The notes under the pieces: model-generated
Seen by the model: the letters and a program-made list of their open reading frames with translations, nothing else
Databases searched by the model: none
What the model was told of the DNA's origin: nothing
Origin: Tricholoma matsutake
Lineage: Eukaryota > Basidiomycota > Agaricomycetes > Agaricales > Tricholomataceae
Direction: 5' to 3'
DNA length: 64,000 nucleotides
Assembly: GCA_026075535.2 (NCBI GenBank)
Contig: AP026540.1
Location: 434,001 to 498,000 of the forward strand
Position numbers and translations under genes: made by a program
Shown here: positions 1 through 10,631 of the stretch, piece by piece
Layout of the letters: each line of letters starts with the position of its first letter
Position numbering within the stretch: the stretch's first letter is position 1

Positions 1-652
1 ACCCATGCATGCCACATCACCAAGACAGGCCCAAACAACGACTCAAGGAGTCATCGTTCGGGCTCATGTAAGTTTTTTGTTTTTTGTTTTTTGTTTTTGT
101 GTCACTGATAGATATCCCTACTATGCACAGTGATAAGGGACAATGCCAACAACACCGCTGGACCACACTAATGAGAGCAGACAACAACAAGGCTAACGAC
201 ATGGCTGGATTATGCCAATGACAGATGCCAACACCAACCCCATACAACAACGACCGTGCTGACCACCCCCTCCTGCCAATGATGGCTAATGTGTGTCCCC
301 TCTCTCCTTGTTCTCCCCAAGCATGAGCAGGGTATTTTTTTTTCATATTTACTTTAATAAATGTTGTATTTTAGTATGTACATGCAGGCCCCTGACCTGT
401 TTAGTTTAGTTTAGTTTAGTTTAGTTTAGATACTGTATTATTGTACATAGATGTCAGTTTTGACCAACTCGAGTCACTCGATGACTGGTTGTGTCAAAAC
501 TGGTGGTCGGACTGCACTGGACCACACTGAACCAGTTTTGTGTGGTCTGGTCCAGTTATTTGTAGTATTTGAATCTGAATGAACCGGTTGCAGTTCCGGT
601 TTGATCCCAAGATGGGAAAAAACCCGACCGAACTGGACCTTCAAACACTAAT
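1..652 (+). mobile_element. hAT-A element, partial (right end only)
   Basis: The right end is the inverted-repeat motif CCTTCAAACACTA, ending at 652, which matches the right terminus of the complete copy at 8656-10406. The body also matches that copy: a stretch around 20-70 resembles 8970-9010, and the T-rich stretch after 330 resembles 10140-10190. No transposase is visible, so this is a non-autonomous copy. Its left end lies outside the window, so the target-site duplication cannot be confirmed; ATCCCTAT at 653-660 would be its right copy. Orientation is given relative to the complete copy. Confidence 0.7.
400..429 (+). repeat. TTTAG microsatellite, about 6 units
   Basis: A run of the pentamer TTTAG inside the partial hAT-A element. 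The complete copy has only a short T-rich equivalent, so this is probably a copy-specific expansion. Confidence 0.9.
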
Positions 653-676
653 CCCTATACTACCTGTCGTCCACAA

Positions 677-1465
677 TTATGCAGCACACCCTCCACAAAA
701 TATGTTTGTGTTCTCTATTACGAGGACTATATGTGCCTTTGACGTCATGTTCTTGCCTTGCATTTGTTTTTGCCAAGTTGGGTAATCATTACTTTGCTTA
801 ATTATGCCAGGCATGAGTTCAGGGCAGACTGGCGGCAGTGCCTCCACCAGTGTGGTGACCTGATCATTCTGGCACAACAGCTCTTCTATTTGCTTGGGGT
901 CCTCCAGCGCCAGGGTACCTGTTGCCAGCTTGGCTTTCAATTTGCCTTTCGTGGTGGCTCATAGCAATCTGGAGGATGTCTGTGGCAGATTCAGTGGGCA
1001 ATCAATGCCATGAACAATTCTTTGACATTTCCCAACAGCTTTCATCAGTGAGCAGAGCTATAATCTATTGATTTGTTCATTTTAACTATGAGATGCTGCA
1101 CTGTGGTTTCAACCTGGAGAAAGGATGGCTTCTGCTTGCATCCTCAGCCGCTCGTCAGAACCCTGCTGTGAAACAAATCCATCCTTGTCAGGCAGCATCT
1201 GTGGAGTGTTTTGTGGAACCGTTTCTTGTATCTCGACTCGTAGGTGGCTCTCAGTTCTCCATGCAATACCATGCATCAAGAACCTTTTCACAGCTGGGTT
1301 TGCAGCCTCATAGAGCATGAGAGCCCAGTTCTTTCTAACAATACACACTCCTTCAACCAAAGATTCAACAACAGTGACATGTTCTCTCATATTTGACACC
1401 TCTCCATTCCATGAATGCAGGACTTTGACGACAACATAAGCAGTGCTCAAATGTGCTCTAATCAC
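677..1465 (-). pseudogene. Unknown decayed gene
   Basis: Two minus-strand segments read like protein: 1465-1109 (118 codons) and 940-677 (87 codons). Residue composition is globular (for example REHVTVVESLVEG in the first and LEDPKQIEELLCQND in the second). The segments are not in one frame, so either an intron or indels separate them. I recognise no family or catalytic motif. The gene is cut at its 3' side by the hAT-A element ending at 652. Low confidence that this is a single gene. Confidence 0.3.
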
Positions 1466-1763
1466 GTGAAAGTGTGCTATGATATGTTAAAGGCACATAG
1501 TCATCTTGTTTTCTTACTTCTACCACATCAAGGCATAGGAAGACTTTTGCTTGCTATCAAGGTATGTATTGTTTGTACTATCAGTAGCTAGATGCCCTGA
1601 TTATACTTTTTCTTTCAGAACCATGCCAATCTGTGTGCTGTCCTCACACATTCACATTCAAATCCATTGCCATGGCCTTTTTGGTGTGCTCACGCATTCT
1701 TCAGGCAATTCATCAACATCTCATCTTGATTACCACCCATATTGGTGATCTGAGACGCTATGC

Positions 1764-2471
1764 TTGGGTCATATGGTATGCTACTTCAATTATTCTGCTC
1801 CTTTGTCAACTGTTGATTCTTTCACAAGTCGTGACCTTCATTGCTCACTGCATGGATCTTATCAGGCCATGCATTGCCATCACTGGACAGTTCACGCTTT
1901 CTGTGGTGGGCACTGTCATTTTATGCTGCACGTATATCTGGGGTTACAGCCAGAGGCATATCTCAATGAGATGCTGCCATTCCCACCAACCCCACCAACA
2001 CCCCAAGCATTGGGATTGCCCAAATGGCCTGTCAGCCACCCACAATCACCACCATCTGATAGTGAAGGTGATGCAGAGGAGATTGGTAGGGAACCATTGG
2101 GTGGGATGGAGGAGGTTGACCAAAATGAGAGGGAGATGGAGGTTGATGTCCCTCCTGTGGCCCCAGAATCATTGGCAGTAATCCCCATGAGCTTTCCGCA
2201 TGCAGAGATGGAGGATTCAATGGACACTGACATGAAGGCTAAGGAGGTGCTGGGTGGATGGAAGACAAAGTATGAGGTGCTCTTGTCAGAGGTGGAGAAT
2301 GTTGGAGGACAAAATGATGGTCCTTTGCAGTGACAGCATAGAAAAACACGACTCCTGTCACAGGTGCTGCAAGCTCAAATGCTGATTGGAGCCAGTATTG
2401 ATTTAATGAAGGATTTCCTGCAGACATTTGAGGCAGATGGTCAATCAGTGGACTCGGATCTAATAGAATAA
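1764..2471 (+). pseudogene. Unknown acidic, proline-rich protein with one internal TGA
   Basis: From about 1980 the frame encodes a Pro-rich then acidic segment (FPPTPPTPQ, SDSEGDAEEIG, EMEVDVPPVAPE) followed by a likely helical tail. A TGA at 2331-2333 interrupts it. The same frame then continues for 45 codons, with Leu/Gln-rich helical character, to TAA at 2469-2471. The stop falls where CGA (Arg) would suit the context, as elsewhere in this window. The first ~70 codons (1764-1975) are Cys/His-rich in an unconvincing way and may be non-coding. No family recognised; the shape suggests a disordered protein ending in a coiled coil. Confidence 0.4.
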
Positions 2472-2685
2472 AGACTATTTGTAACATTATATATTCATTA
2501 AGAACTTAATCAAGAGAACTAAACAGGATAATATTGGTGGTATGAACCAGCCATTCTGGAATGCTTGTAAACACACCCATTCTGAAAAGCTTTCCATTGC
2601 ATAACCCCACCCAGACAGAAAGGCTCTTTGAGTTCCATGTTCTCATCTGTTCTGTGCAAAATGGACATCACATCAAACAGCCTAC

Positions 2686-3086
2686 TGTTAGGAAACCATT
2701 CCATTACCTAATAAATTTTCGTTTTTATTTTATTATGTCAAATTATGCTACATGACGCCAAATGACGCTACACTTTGATAGCGTGAGAATTTTATTTTGC
2801 ACACATCAATATGTATGCACATGTATGAGTGCATCGGTAACAACAATGTACAATATATGTAACATGGTATATAAACCCTAAATATATGCCTAGGGGACCC
2901 CAGTTGTGTTCTCTTGGGTATTCCACCTACACTTGTGGTGTGAAATGCCTTTCTCAACAAAGTCACCTATTAATAACCCCTCACACCAAAACCATCAATT
3001 CCCCATCACAAGCACAGATCCCGCCCCCTTCTTGTAGAGAGAACCCACACAGTCTTAGCTAGCAGATAGTGGGTGTCACCCTAACA
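2686..3086 (+). repeat. 5' LTR of the gypsy element (401 bp)
   Basis: Begins TGTTAGG and ends CCTAACA. A TATATAAACCC box around 2868-2880 is a likely promoter. It matches the 3' LTR (397 bp once the nested hAT and its TSD are removed) with scattered, mostly transition, differences. The sequence next to it (from 3087) shows no primer-binding site that I can match to a tRNA. Confidence 0.95.
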
Positions 3087-3550
3087 GAAGAACACAACTT
3101 CCCATATCAGTGTGCCTTCTCTTACTTGTGCATACGTCATTGTTTCACTGCACCACATCCAATTACTCATCCTTTTGGCATGAGCTGGAAGTACTTGTAC
3201 ATACGTAATCTACCTTTTCTTTCATAAGCCCATGCCAGGCCTCGCCTTACATTGCGACTGCCAGTGATTGAGAGGCAGCGCTCGTCATTAGGACAGCTGC
3301 AACCAGACAACCAATTGGATCTGGTTTAGCTACGATTTACATCACTCTATTCGGATGACTATTTTAGTTACAAGCTGAATTCAGTGATATCTCTGAGATC
3401 ACGCACTGTTGGAAGGGTTATTGATCCGAAGTGTCAAATTAGGCGCCCAACAATCGATGAATGATCACGTGACCTGTAAACGTTTGGAGAGATCCTGAAG
3501 AATAAATCTTGAATTTGTCGAAGAAGTGATTCATCACAGATTTTACCATT
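3087..3550 (+). other. Gypsy 5' leader
   Basis: Non-coding stretch between the 5' LTR and the gag ATG at 3551. No ORF or repeat is evident. It should hold the primer-binding site and packaging signals of the element, but I cannot point to them. Confidence 0.5.
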
Positions 3551-4644
3551 ATGTCCAAACCCTCAATTTCTAATCCAGGCCCTAATCCTGTTCCCACACC
3601 AGCACTAGAGGCGAGAATTGATGCACTTATGGCACAAATGTCACAATTAGTGTCAGTGTTGGCAGCATCACAACCCAGACAAGTGGAAGTACAGCCAGAG
3701 ATGACAGTAGAAAGAGATGATGAGATGGTGGAGATGGTGGAGTGGATGTCACAGGAGGAGGAGACAGTGGAGAAATCCAGAAATAGAAAAGTGTGCTTAC
3801 CTAAGTACACACCCCCGCAAATCTTTGACGGTGCTGTGGAGAATACAAAATCCTTCATCAGCTCTATGGTATTGTACATCCATGGGAGGAAGCCAGAGTT
3901 TTGTACAGCCAAGTCATTATGTTTGCTCTCTCATACATTCAGGGGGGGAAAGCACAGTTCTGGAGAAACGAGGCTATTAATCAAATTGCCATGGGAAATA
4001 AACCATTTGCAACCTTCAAGGAATTTCTGCAGAGATTGGAGGCACAGTTTGGAGACCCTAATCCCAAGGCGACAGCCAATGCTAAATTAAAGACCATGCA
4101 CCAAGGTTCCCTAATGGCGGATGAATTTATTTTGCAGTTAAAAGCAGAAGCTTTGCAAACAGATATGGGAGAAGCCACGTTGGTAGAGTTTTTGAAAGCA
4201 GGATTAAATCCCTCTTTATTCAAGTCTATCTACCAACTACCTTCTATGCCAGAGAAGTTGGATGAGTGGTATAATTGGGCAATGCACCTTGACCAGCAAT
4301 ATCGGCAGGAACAGGCAGAGTCAAAGTTGATGTACGGAAGTAGTAAATTTGGAAAGCCATCAGGAGGAAAGTCTGAGAAAGGAAAGGCACCTCAGGTGCA
4401 AGCTCCGAGGGCACAGCCACCAGCCATGGCAGTGATGCCTATAGTTACGGAGTCAGCAGCACCAGCAGAGGCAATGGAGGTTGACCAAGCGGGGAGACAA
4501 GCCCCACTTAAATGTTTTAACTGTGGGCAGTTAGGACACATCACTAGGAATTGTAGGCAGAAAAGAAAGATTAGGGAAGCTACAATCGAGGAAGTGAAGC
4601 TGGAGGAAGGCAAGCAGAAGAATTTTGTGGAAGAGTCCCAGTGA
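3551..4644 (+). pseudogene. gag of the gypsy element, frameshifted
   Basis: Starts at ATG 3551 with a Pro/Ser-rich N-terminus. The gag/capsid core then runs in frame 2 to about 3905 and continues in frame 1 (GGKAQFWRNEAINQIA, FATFKEFLQRLEAQFGDP) to 4644. A classic CCHC zinc knuckle, CFNCGQLGHITRNC, lies near the C-terminus at about 4512-4553, followed by a basic tail. The frame change near 3900-3910 interrupts the capsid domain in mid-helix, unlike a programmed gag-pol shift, so I read it as an indel. The stop overlaps the pol start (4641). Confidence 0.85.
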
Positions 4645-7600
4645 AGGTTTCCCCATTGGTGACCCAGAATTGTTACAATGTATTAGTATCCGAGGAAACA
4701 CAGAGTAAATCAGAAAAAGAAATCGAGGAGGAGTACAACTGTTGTGAATCACATGACCAAGAAAATTGCCAAGCACTATTTCTGAAAACCCTTAAATTCT
4801 TTATTTTCTCTGCACAAATAGAACCCGAAATTACCTTGACTGTGGGACTGAAGACAGTGGACACACATGCAGCGATTGATGTGGAAGCGTTGCTTGATAG
4901 TGGTGCTACAGGATTATTCATTAATCAGTCCTTAATTACTGGAAACGGTATTAACACACACAAGCTGGTGCAACCTATAATGGTGTACAATATTGACAGA
5001 ACAGTCAATCATGGAGGAACTATCAAGGAGGAGGTGACTATGGTACTAAAGTATCAGGAGCATCAGGAGCGAGCCATATTCAAAGTGTGCAATCTTGGGA
5101 AAACCAATGTAATAATAGGATGTCCATGGTTATGGAAGCATAATCCTGAAATTGATTGGAAAACTGGGAAACTACAAATGACTCATTGTCCTAAGGAATG
5201 TAATGTGTATGGGAGGAAGATGAAGAAGGAAAAAAGGAAAAAGAAAGAGAAAGAACATCCGAGGAAGTATTCTGTTATGATGGAGGAAGTGGAGGATGAG
5301 GAAATGCCAAATGGGGAAGTTCCAGTCATGATCAAGAAAGAAGAGCAGAAGCAAACCTTTAGAGCAATTCGTGGAGGACAGTCATGGACAAGAATATCAT
5401 GATGGTGGAGAAGCCAGTGGAGGAGTGGGTGCCAAAAGTGTATCAAGAATATCTGTCAGTGTTCCAGAAGAAGGAGTCTGAGCGAATGCCGGTGTGGAAG
5501 CCATGGGATCATGCAATCAAGATGAAGCCAGGGTTTGTGCCGAAGAAGTTGAAGGTATATCCATTATCTCCAATGGAACAAGAAGAAGTGGATGCATTCC
5601 TGAAGGAGCAATTGCACAAAGGATACATACGACCTTCAAAATCACCGCAGATGTCACCAATATTCTTCATGCCAAAGAAAGACCAAAGGAAGAGGATGTG
5701 TACAGATTATAGATATCTGAATGAGTGGACAGTGAAGAATGCATACCCCCTGCTGTTGATCTCAGAAATAATTGACAAGGTGGGAAAAGCCAAGGTCTTT
5801 ACAAAATTGGATTGACAATGGGGATACAATAATGTACGAATAAAGAAAGGAGATGAGTGGAAGGCCGCATTTGCCATGTGTCGAGGATCCTTCAAGCCGC
5901 TTGTCATGTTTTTTGGGATGACTAATAGTCCCCCGACCTTTCAAAATATGATGAACAACATTTTCAAGGACATAATAGACAAAGGCATGGTAATAATATC
6001 TATTGACAACATTCTGATATTCACGGAGGATGAAGAAAATCATGAGGCGATAGTGCAGGAGGTGCTACAGAGGTTAGTGGAGAATGATCTATTTTTGAAA
6101 CCAGAGAAGTGTGTGTTTGGGGCAAGTGAGATTGAGTTCCTAGGACTATTTATCGGCCCTGACAGGATCAAAATGGATCCGATTGAGGTACAGGCAATCA
6201 CAGATTGGCCTGCACCCACCCGTGTCAAGGAGGTTCAAGCCTTCTTGGGACTCACAACTTATTATTGTCACTTTGTGCACAATTTTTCCAAAATTGCTGC
6301 ACCCTTACATAACCTTACACAAAAGGGAATAGTGTGGAGGTGGGGAGAGCAGCAGCAGACAGTGTTTGAGGAGTTGAAGAGGAAGTTTGTGGAGGGACCA
6401 ATATTAGCCCCAGTAGATTTCACACCCCCTTTATGAGTGGAATCAGATGCATCCAATATTGCTACTGGAGCAGTATTATCAATGCTGTGCAAAGATGACA
6501 AATGGCATCCTTGTGCATATTTGTCCCAAGGGTTGAATGATGTGGAGAGGAATTATGATGTGCATGACAAAGAGATGTTGGGGATAATACGAGTGTTGGG
6601 GGCGTGGAGGAACTATTTGGAGGGATGTACACATCAGATTGAGATCTGGATGGATCATCAAAATCTGCAATACTTCATGTCCGCTAAAGAGCTTAATTGC
6701 CAGCAAGTGCGTTGGGCACTATTCCTATCACGTTTCAATTTTCACTTGGTCCACAAAGTGGGAAGCTTAATGAGGAAAGCAGATGCATTATCGAGACATA
6801 TTGATCATAAAAGGGGGGTAGAGGAAGACAATAAGAATGTTACCTTACTCAAACCCGAATACTTTCGCATTTGTGCTATGTGTCAAGGGCATCTATTAAT
6901 AGATAGCTCGGAAACAGAAATGTTGTCTAAAATTAGACAATGTTCGGAAATGGACGATGAAGTAGTGGAAGCCGTGAAAGCTCTGAAGGGAGAGAAGACC
7001 TGTAATATTAAAGGAGATGAGTGGGCTGAGGAACAAGGGTTGGTGTTGTTTCGAGGAAAAGTGTATGTACCAAAGGATCAGGATTTGTGAAGGGAGATCG
7101 TCCAGTTACATCATAATACACCAACTGCCGGACACGCAGGAAGATGGAAGATGTTGGAATTAGTAATGAGAAATTATTGGTGGCCTGGAATTTCAAAGTA
7201 TGTCTTGGGGTATGTGGATGGATGTGATATGTGCATGAGGGGGAAGAAATTTCCAGAAAAACCTGCAGGAAAATTAATGCCGAACCCTATACCTAAAGTG
7301 CTGTGGCAAGATATATCTGTGGATTTTATTACCAGATTACCTGAGGCTTAAGGGTACAATGCAATATTTGTAGTATGCAACTGCTTCACAAAGGAGGTCC
7401 ATATTATTCCTACTACTACAGAAACCTCATCATTGGGCTTGGCGCACCTCTATCTAAATCAAGTATGGCAGTTACATGGCTTACCCAATACCGTTATCTC
7501 CAATTGCAGACCACAATTTGCTTCCGCATTTATGTGAGAACTGAATGACATATTGGGAATTCAAATGAGATTATCTATGGCGTATCACCCGCAGACTGAT

Positions 7601-8464
7601 GGGCAGGCAGAGAGAATGAACCAGGAGTTGGAGCAGTACCTACGTATGTTTGTCAACTACTGACAAACTGACTGGCCCAAATGGCTGGCAATTGTCAAAT
7701 TTTTCCACAATAACAAATTCCATTTGGCTACTCGTATGTCACCCTTTTTTGGGAATTATGGATATCATCCTCACATGGGAGTAGAACCCAGAAGGGAAGT
7801 CAAAGTACAGTCAGTAGAAGACTTTGTATCTAAGATGCAAAAGGTACAAGAGGAAGCAGAGGCAGCATTGAAGAAAGCATGTGATGACATGATGCGACAC
7901 GCAGATCGTACTCAAGCACATGCTCCAGAGTACAAAGTTGGTGACTTGGTGTGGCTAAGTACCAAGGACCTGAATATTCCATGACCTTCAAGGAAACTTA
8001 GGGCAAAACAAGTTGGCCCATCTGCGATCTCTAAAGTCATCTTGCCTAATGTGGTAGTGCTAAAATTACCCCAGTCATTCAAGATTGATCCTGAGATTAA
8101 CATATCCTGCCTATGCCCTTACCACCCACCCACTATTCCTGGTGAACAAACTACTCCACAACCTCCGATAATAGTAGAAGGTGCTCCAGAATACATAGTT
8201 GAAGAAATTCTAGACTCATGTCTTTGATGGAATAAATTGGAGTTCTTAATAAAGTGGAAAAACTATACTGACAAAAATAATTTGTGGGAGCCCGAAGAGA
8301 ATTGTAAGCGAGCATGTAATGCAATCACCCAATTCTTTAAACATAATCCAAATGCTCCACGTCGCATTGCAAGAATGGTGTATGAGGGGATGAGATTCCA
8401 GCCTTACCAAAATTTCACAGAGGGGACAGACACAATATTTTCTCACCTGGAAGTCGAGGCATAA
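4641..8464 (+). pseudogene. pol of the gypsy element (PR-RT-RH-IN-chromodomain), inactivated
   Basis: Protease motif LLDSGATG lies near 4890. RT begins near 5384 after a frame change from the protease frame and runs through the DYRYLNEWTVKNAYPL block. The YxDD box reads SIDN (5999-6010), so one catalytic Asp is lost. RNase H follows (VESDASNIATGAVLS near 6440), then integrase with its HHCC region near 7100-7240, a D at VDFITRLPE, and the second Asp changed to Asn (7502-7504). A chromodomain lies at about 8180-8345 (EFLIKWKNY, LWEPEENC). In-frame stops: 5813, 6434, 7088, 7349, 7535, 7661, 7982 and 8225. Seven are TGA at probable CGA codons and one is TAA (7349). Apart from the PR-RT shift the frame holds, so decay is by substitution. 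Confidence 0.93.
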
Positions 8465-8475
8465 AAGGGGGGTAA
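8463..8475 (+). promoter_or_regulatory. Polypurine tract
   Basis: An A4G6-type purine run directly before the 3' LTR start at 8476, the expected plus-strand primer for a gypsy element. Confidence 0.8.
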
Positions 8476-10631
8476 TGTTAGGAAACCACCCCATTACCTA
8501 ATAAAATTTCATTTTCCTTTTATTATATCAAATTATGCTAATGCCAAATGATGCTACACTTTGATAGCATGAGAATTTTATTTTGCATGCATCAATATGT
8601 ATGCACATGTATGAGTGCATTGGTAACAACAATGTACAATATATGTAACATAGTATAGTGTTTGAAAGTCCAGTCTATAGGACCAAAAAAAGACCGACAA
8701 CTGAACCGAACTGCACTGATGGCAACCAGACTTTCGGTTGCGGTTGCCCAAGGTCTGGGTACTACCCTGTTGCCTGTCTGGCTATAATCAACAATATTAA
8801 TAGATCCCTAAAAGACCAGTTGCAACCGACCCCATGTGCAACTGGTCTTATCACATGTGATGCATCAATCAAATCAATGTCAGTCAATGTTGCATTCTCA
8901 GAATCTCACCACCATCATTCAACAACAATGCAACCACCACAACCACTGTGTGACCAACAGAATACAGGCCCAAATGACGTCCATCGTTGTTTGGGCCTAG
9001 GTAGTTTTTTCCTTATTGCTTCATGTTTTTTTGTTGAACTAACTAATGTTTTCATTTGATTTTTAGATTCTAAATGTGTTACAACAATGAGATGGCCCCA
9101 GGACGGCAGTTCCACACCCACCTGCCATACCCCACCCATGCCACCTCACGAGCCACTGCTCATGGGTGGACAATGAACAACTGGGCTGGCCAATGAACAG
9201 AGATGATGACGACGATGACATCCAGCCTTGTGAGCCACTGCTCATGGGGTGGATTATTGGTATCATCATAGCAGTTCTCCACCAATGCGACACCACTGCC
9301 TCTTCCAACACAACCACCACCACCCTCAACATGACCAACATCCCTCTGTAAATGAGGGCATTGCACAGTTAAGCACCCCCCCTACCTCATAAACCTGCCA
9401 CGTCATCACTAACAACCCCAACCACTCGAGAACAGGAACATTAACCCAGCACCTGCCCCCGCTGCTGTGAGCCACTGCTCGCAGGGGGATCACAGGTGCT
9501 AATGGCTATATCAACGCTGTGGATGACAACGATGCAATGCCAGCACAATGGGCTATGATGAAAAGCCAGGCGAGGTAGCAAGGTAAGCACCCCACGACCC
9601 TGTAAACCCGCCATGTCACCACTGACCCCCCCATATCCCCTCTCGAAACAGGACCATTGCAACAACAGTATCCAGCACCCACCCCTGCCATTGTGAGCAT
9701 CTGCTCACGCAGGGGAATGTGGGTGCTAATGACGGATGGACGACATTTGACAAACAACAAATGATGAACTACAAACCACCTCAAATGACAAATGTTAGGA
9801 GGCAATGGATGAAATGTGGGTGCTAACGACACATGGACAAGGTTCAACCACCAGCTCAGGTATGCACCACACCACCTTGTAAACCCATCACATCACACTA
9901 ACCTCGAGACCAGTGGCATAACCTAGCACCTGCCCCCACCACTATGAGCAACTGCTCATGGGGTGGATCGTGGGTGCTAATGGCTAATCAAGCAGACGAG
10001 GGACAACAAACGAGGGACAAAAAATGAGGGATGATGAATGAGGGATGACGAAGGTGGTAACCTAGTAGCACATTCTGCGGGGTTTTATTTTAGGGTTTTA
10101 TTTGTTTCATTACTGACATGCTTGCTCACAGGCCCCTGCCTGTGAGGGGTATTTTTTTCAAGTTCACTTTAGTTTCGAAACTGTATTATGTAGTGTACTT
10201 ATGTAGTCGGTCCTGACCGGTCTGGACCAGTCTAACACAGAACCAGTGGCAACCAGTTCTGGAACTGTAAGGCAACCGTGACAGAACAGTTTATACCGGT
10301 CCAGTCTGCAGTTGCATATAAATTCTGAAATACATGAACCGGTCTGGTTCACAGTTGCCCTCTAAGAGGGGCAAAAAACCAGACTGGACCAGACTTTCAA
10401 ACACTAACATAGTATATAAACCCTAAATATATGCCTAGGGGACCCCAGTTGTGTTCTCTTAGGTATTCCACCTACACTTGTGGTGTGAAACACCTTTCTC
10501 AACAAACTCACCTATTAATAACCCCTCACACCAAAACCATCAATTCCCCATCACAAGCACAGATCCCGCCCCCTTCTTGTAGAGAGAACCCACACAGTCT
10601 TAGCTAGCAGATAGTGGGTGTCACCCTAACA
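8476..10631 (+). repeat. 3' LTR of the gypsy element, split by a hAT
   Basis: 8476-8655 and 10415-10631 together rebuild an LTR of about 397 bp. The break lies just before the TATATAAACCC box and is flanked by an 8-bp duplication, ACATAGTA (8648-8655 and 10407-10414). Confidence 0.95.
8656..10406 (+). mobile_element. hAT-A, complete non-autonomous hAT-like element (1751 bp)
   Basis: Terminal inverted repeats TAGTGTTTGAAAGTC at 8656 and its complement GACTTTCAAACACTA (G read as A at one site) ending at 10406. The 8-bp duplication ACATAGTA is diagnostic of the hAT superfamily. No transposase ORF. The interior from 9060 to 10000 is built of units about 225-250 bp long. Each carries a GT...AG intron-like stretch and a hairpin of about 57 bp centred on GTGAGC-N4-GCTCAC (centres near 9155, 9238, 9475, 9701 and 9952). 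It inserted in the 3' LTR of the gypsy element, so it is younger than that LTR. Confidence 0.93.

Larger units (their letters stand above)
2686..10631 (+). mobile_element. Complete Ty3/gypsy chromovirus-type LTR retrotransposon with a nested hAT
   Basis: Both ends are exact: TGTTAGGAAACC at 2686 and CCCTAACA ending at 10631. They are flanked by the 5-bp duplication CCTAC (2681-2685 and 10632-10636). Order inside: 5' LTR, leader, gag with a CCHC knuckle, aspartic protease, RT, RNase H, integrase, chromodomain, polypurine tract, 3' LTR. This is the Ty3/gypsy order, and the chromodomain marks a chromovirus. The 3' LTR contains a 1751-bp hAT with its own TSD, so the hAT came later. The coding region has many TGA stops and lost catalytic residues, so it is dead. 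It sits in or beside the Tnp2 pseudogene. Other copies of the LTR are at 48754 and 57733. Confidence 0.95.

Noticed and set aside
1633..2181. 182-codon ORF in frame 1 over the acidic gene
   Set aside because: Composition (Cys/His/Trp-rich, no order) is that of a shadow; the overlapping frame at 1980-2471 has a sensible protein profile and continues past its single TGA.
5813..8227. TGA read as a sense codon (alternative genetic code)
   Set aside because: TGA occurs where Arg is expected, not Trp; TGG is used normally for Trp; TAA and TAG stops are also present in the same kinds of genes; and several genes here end properly at TGA. Mutation at CGA explains the pattern better.
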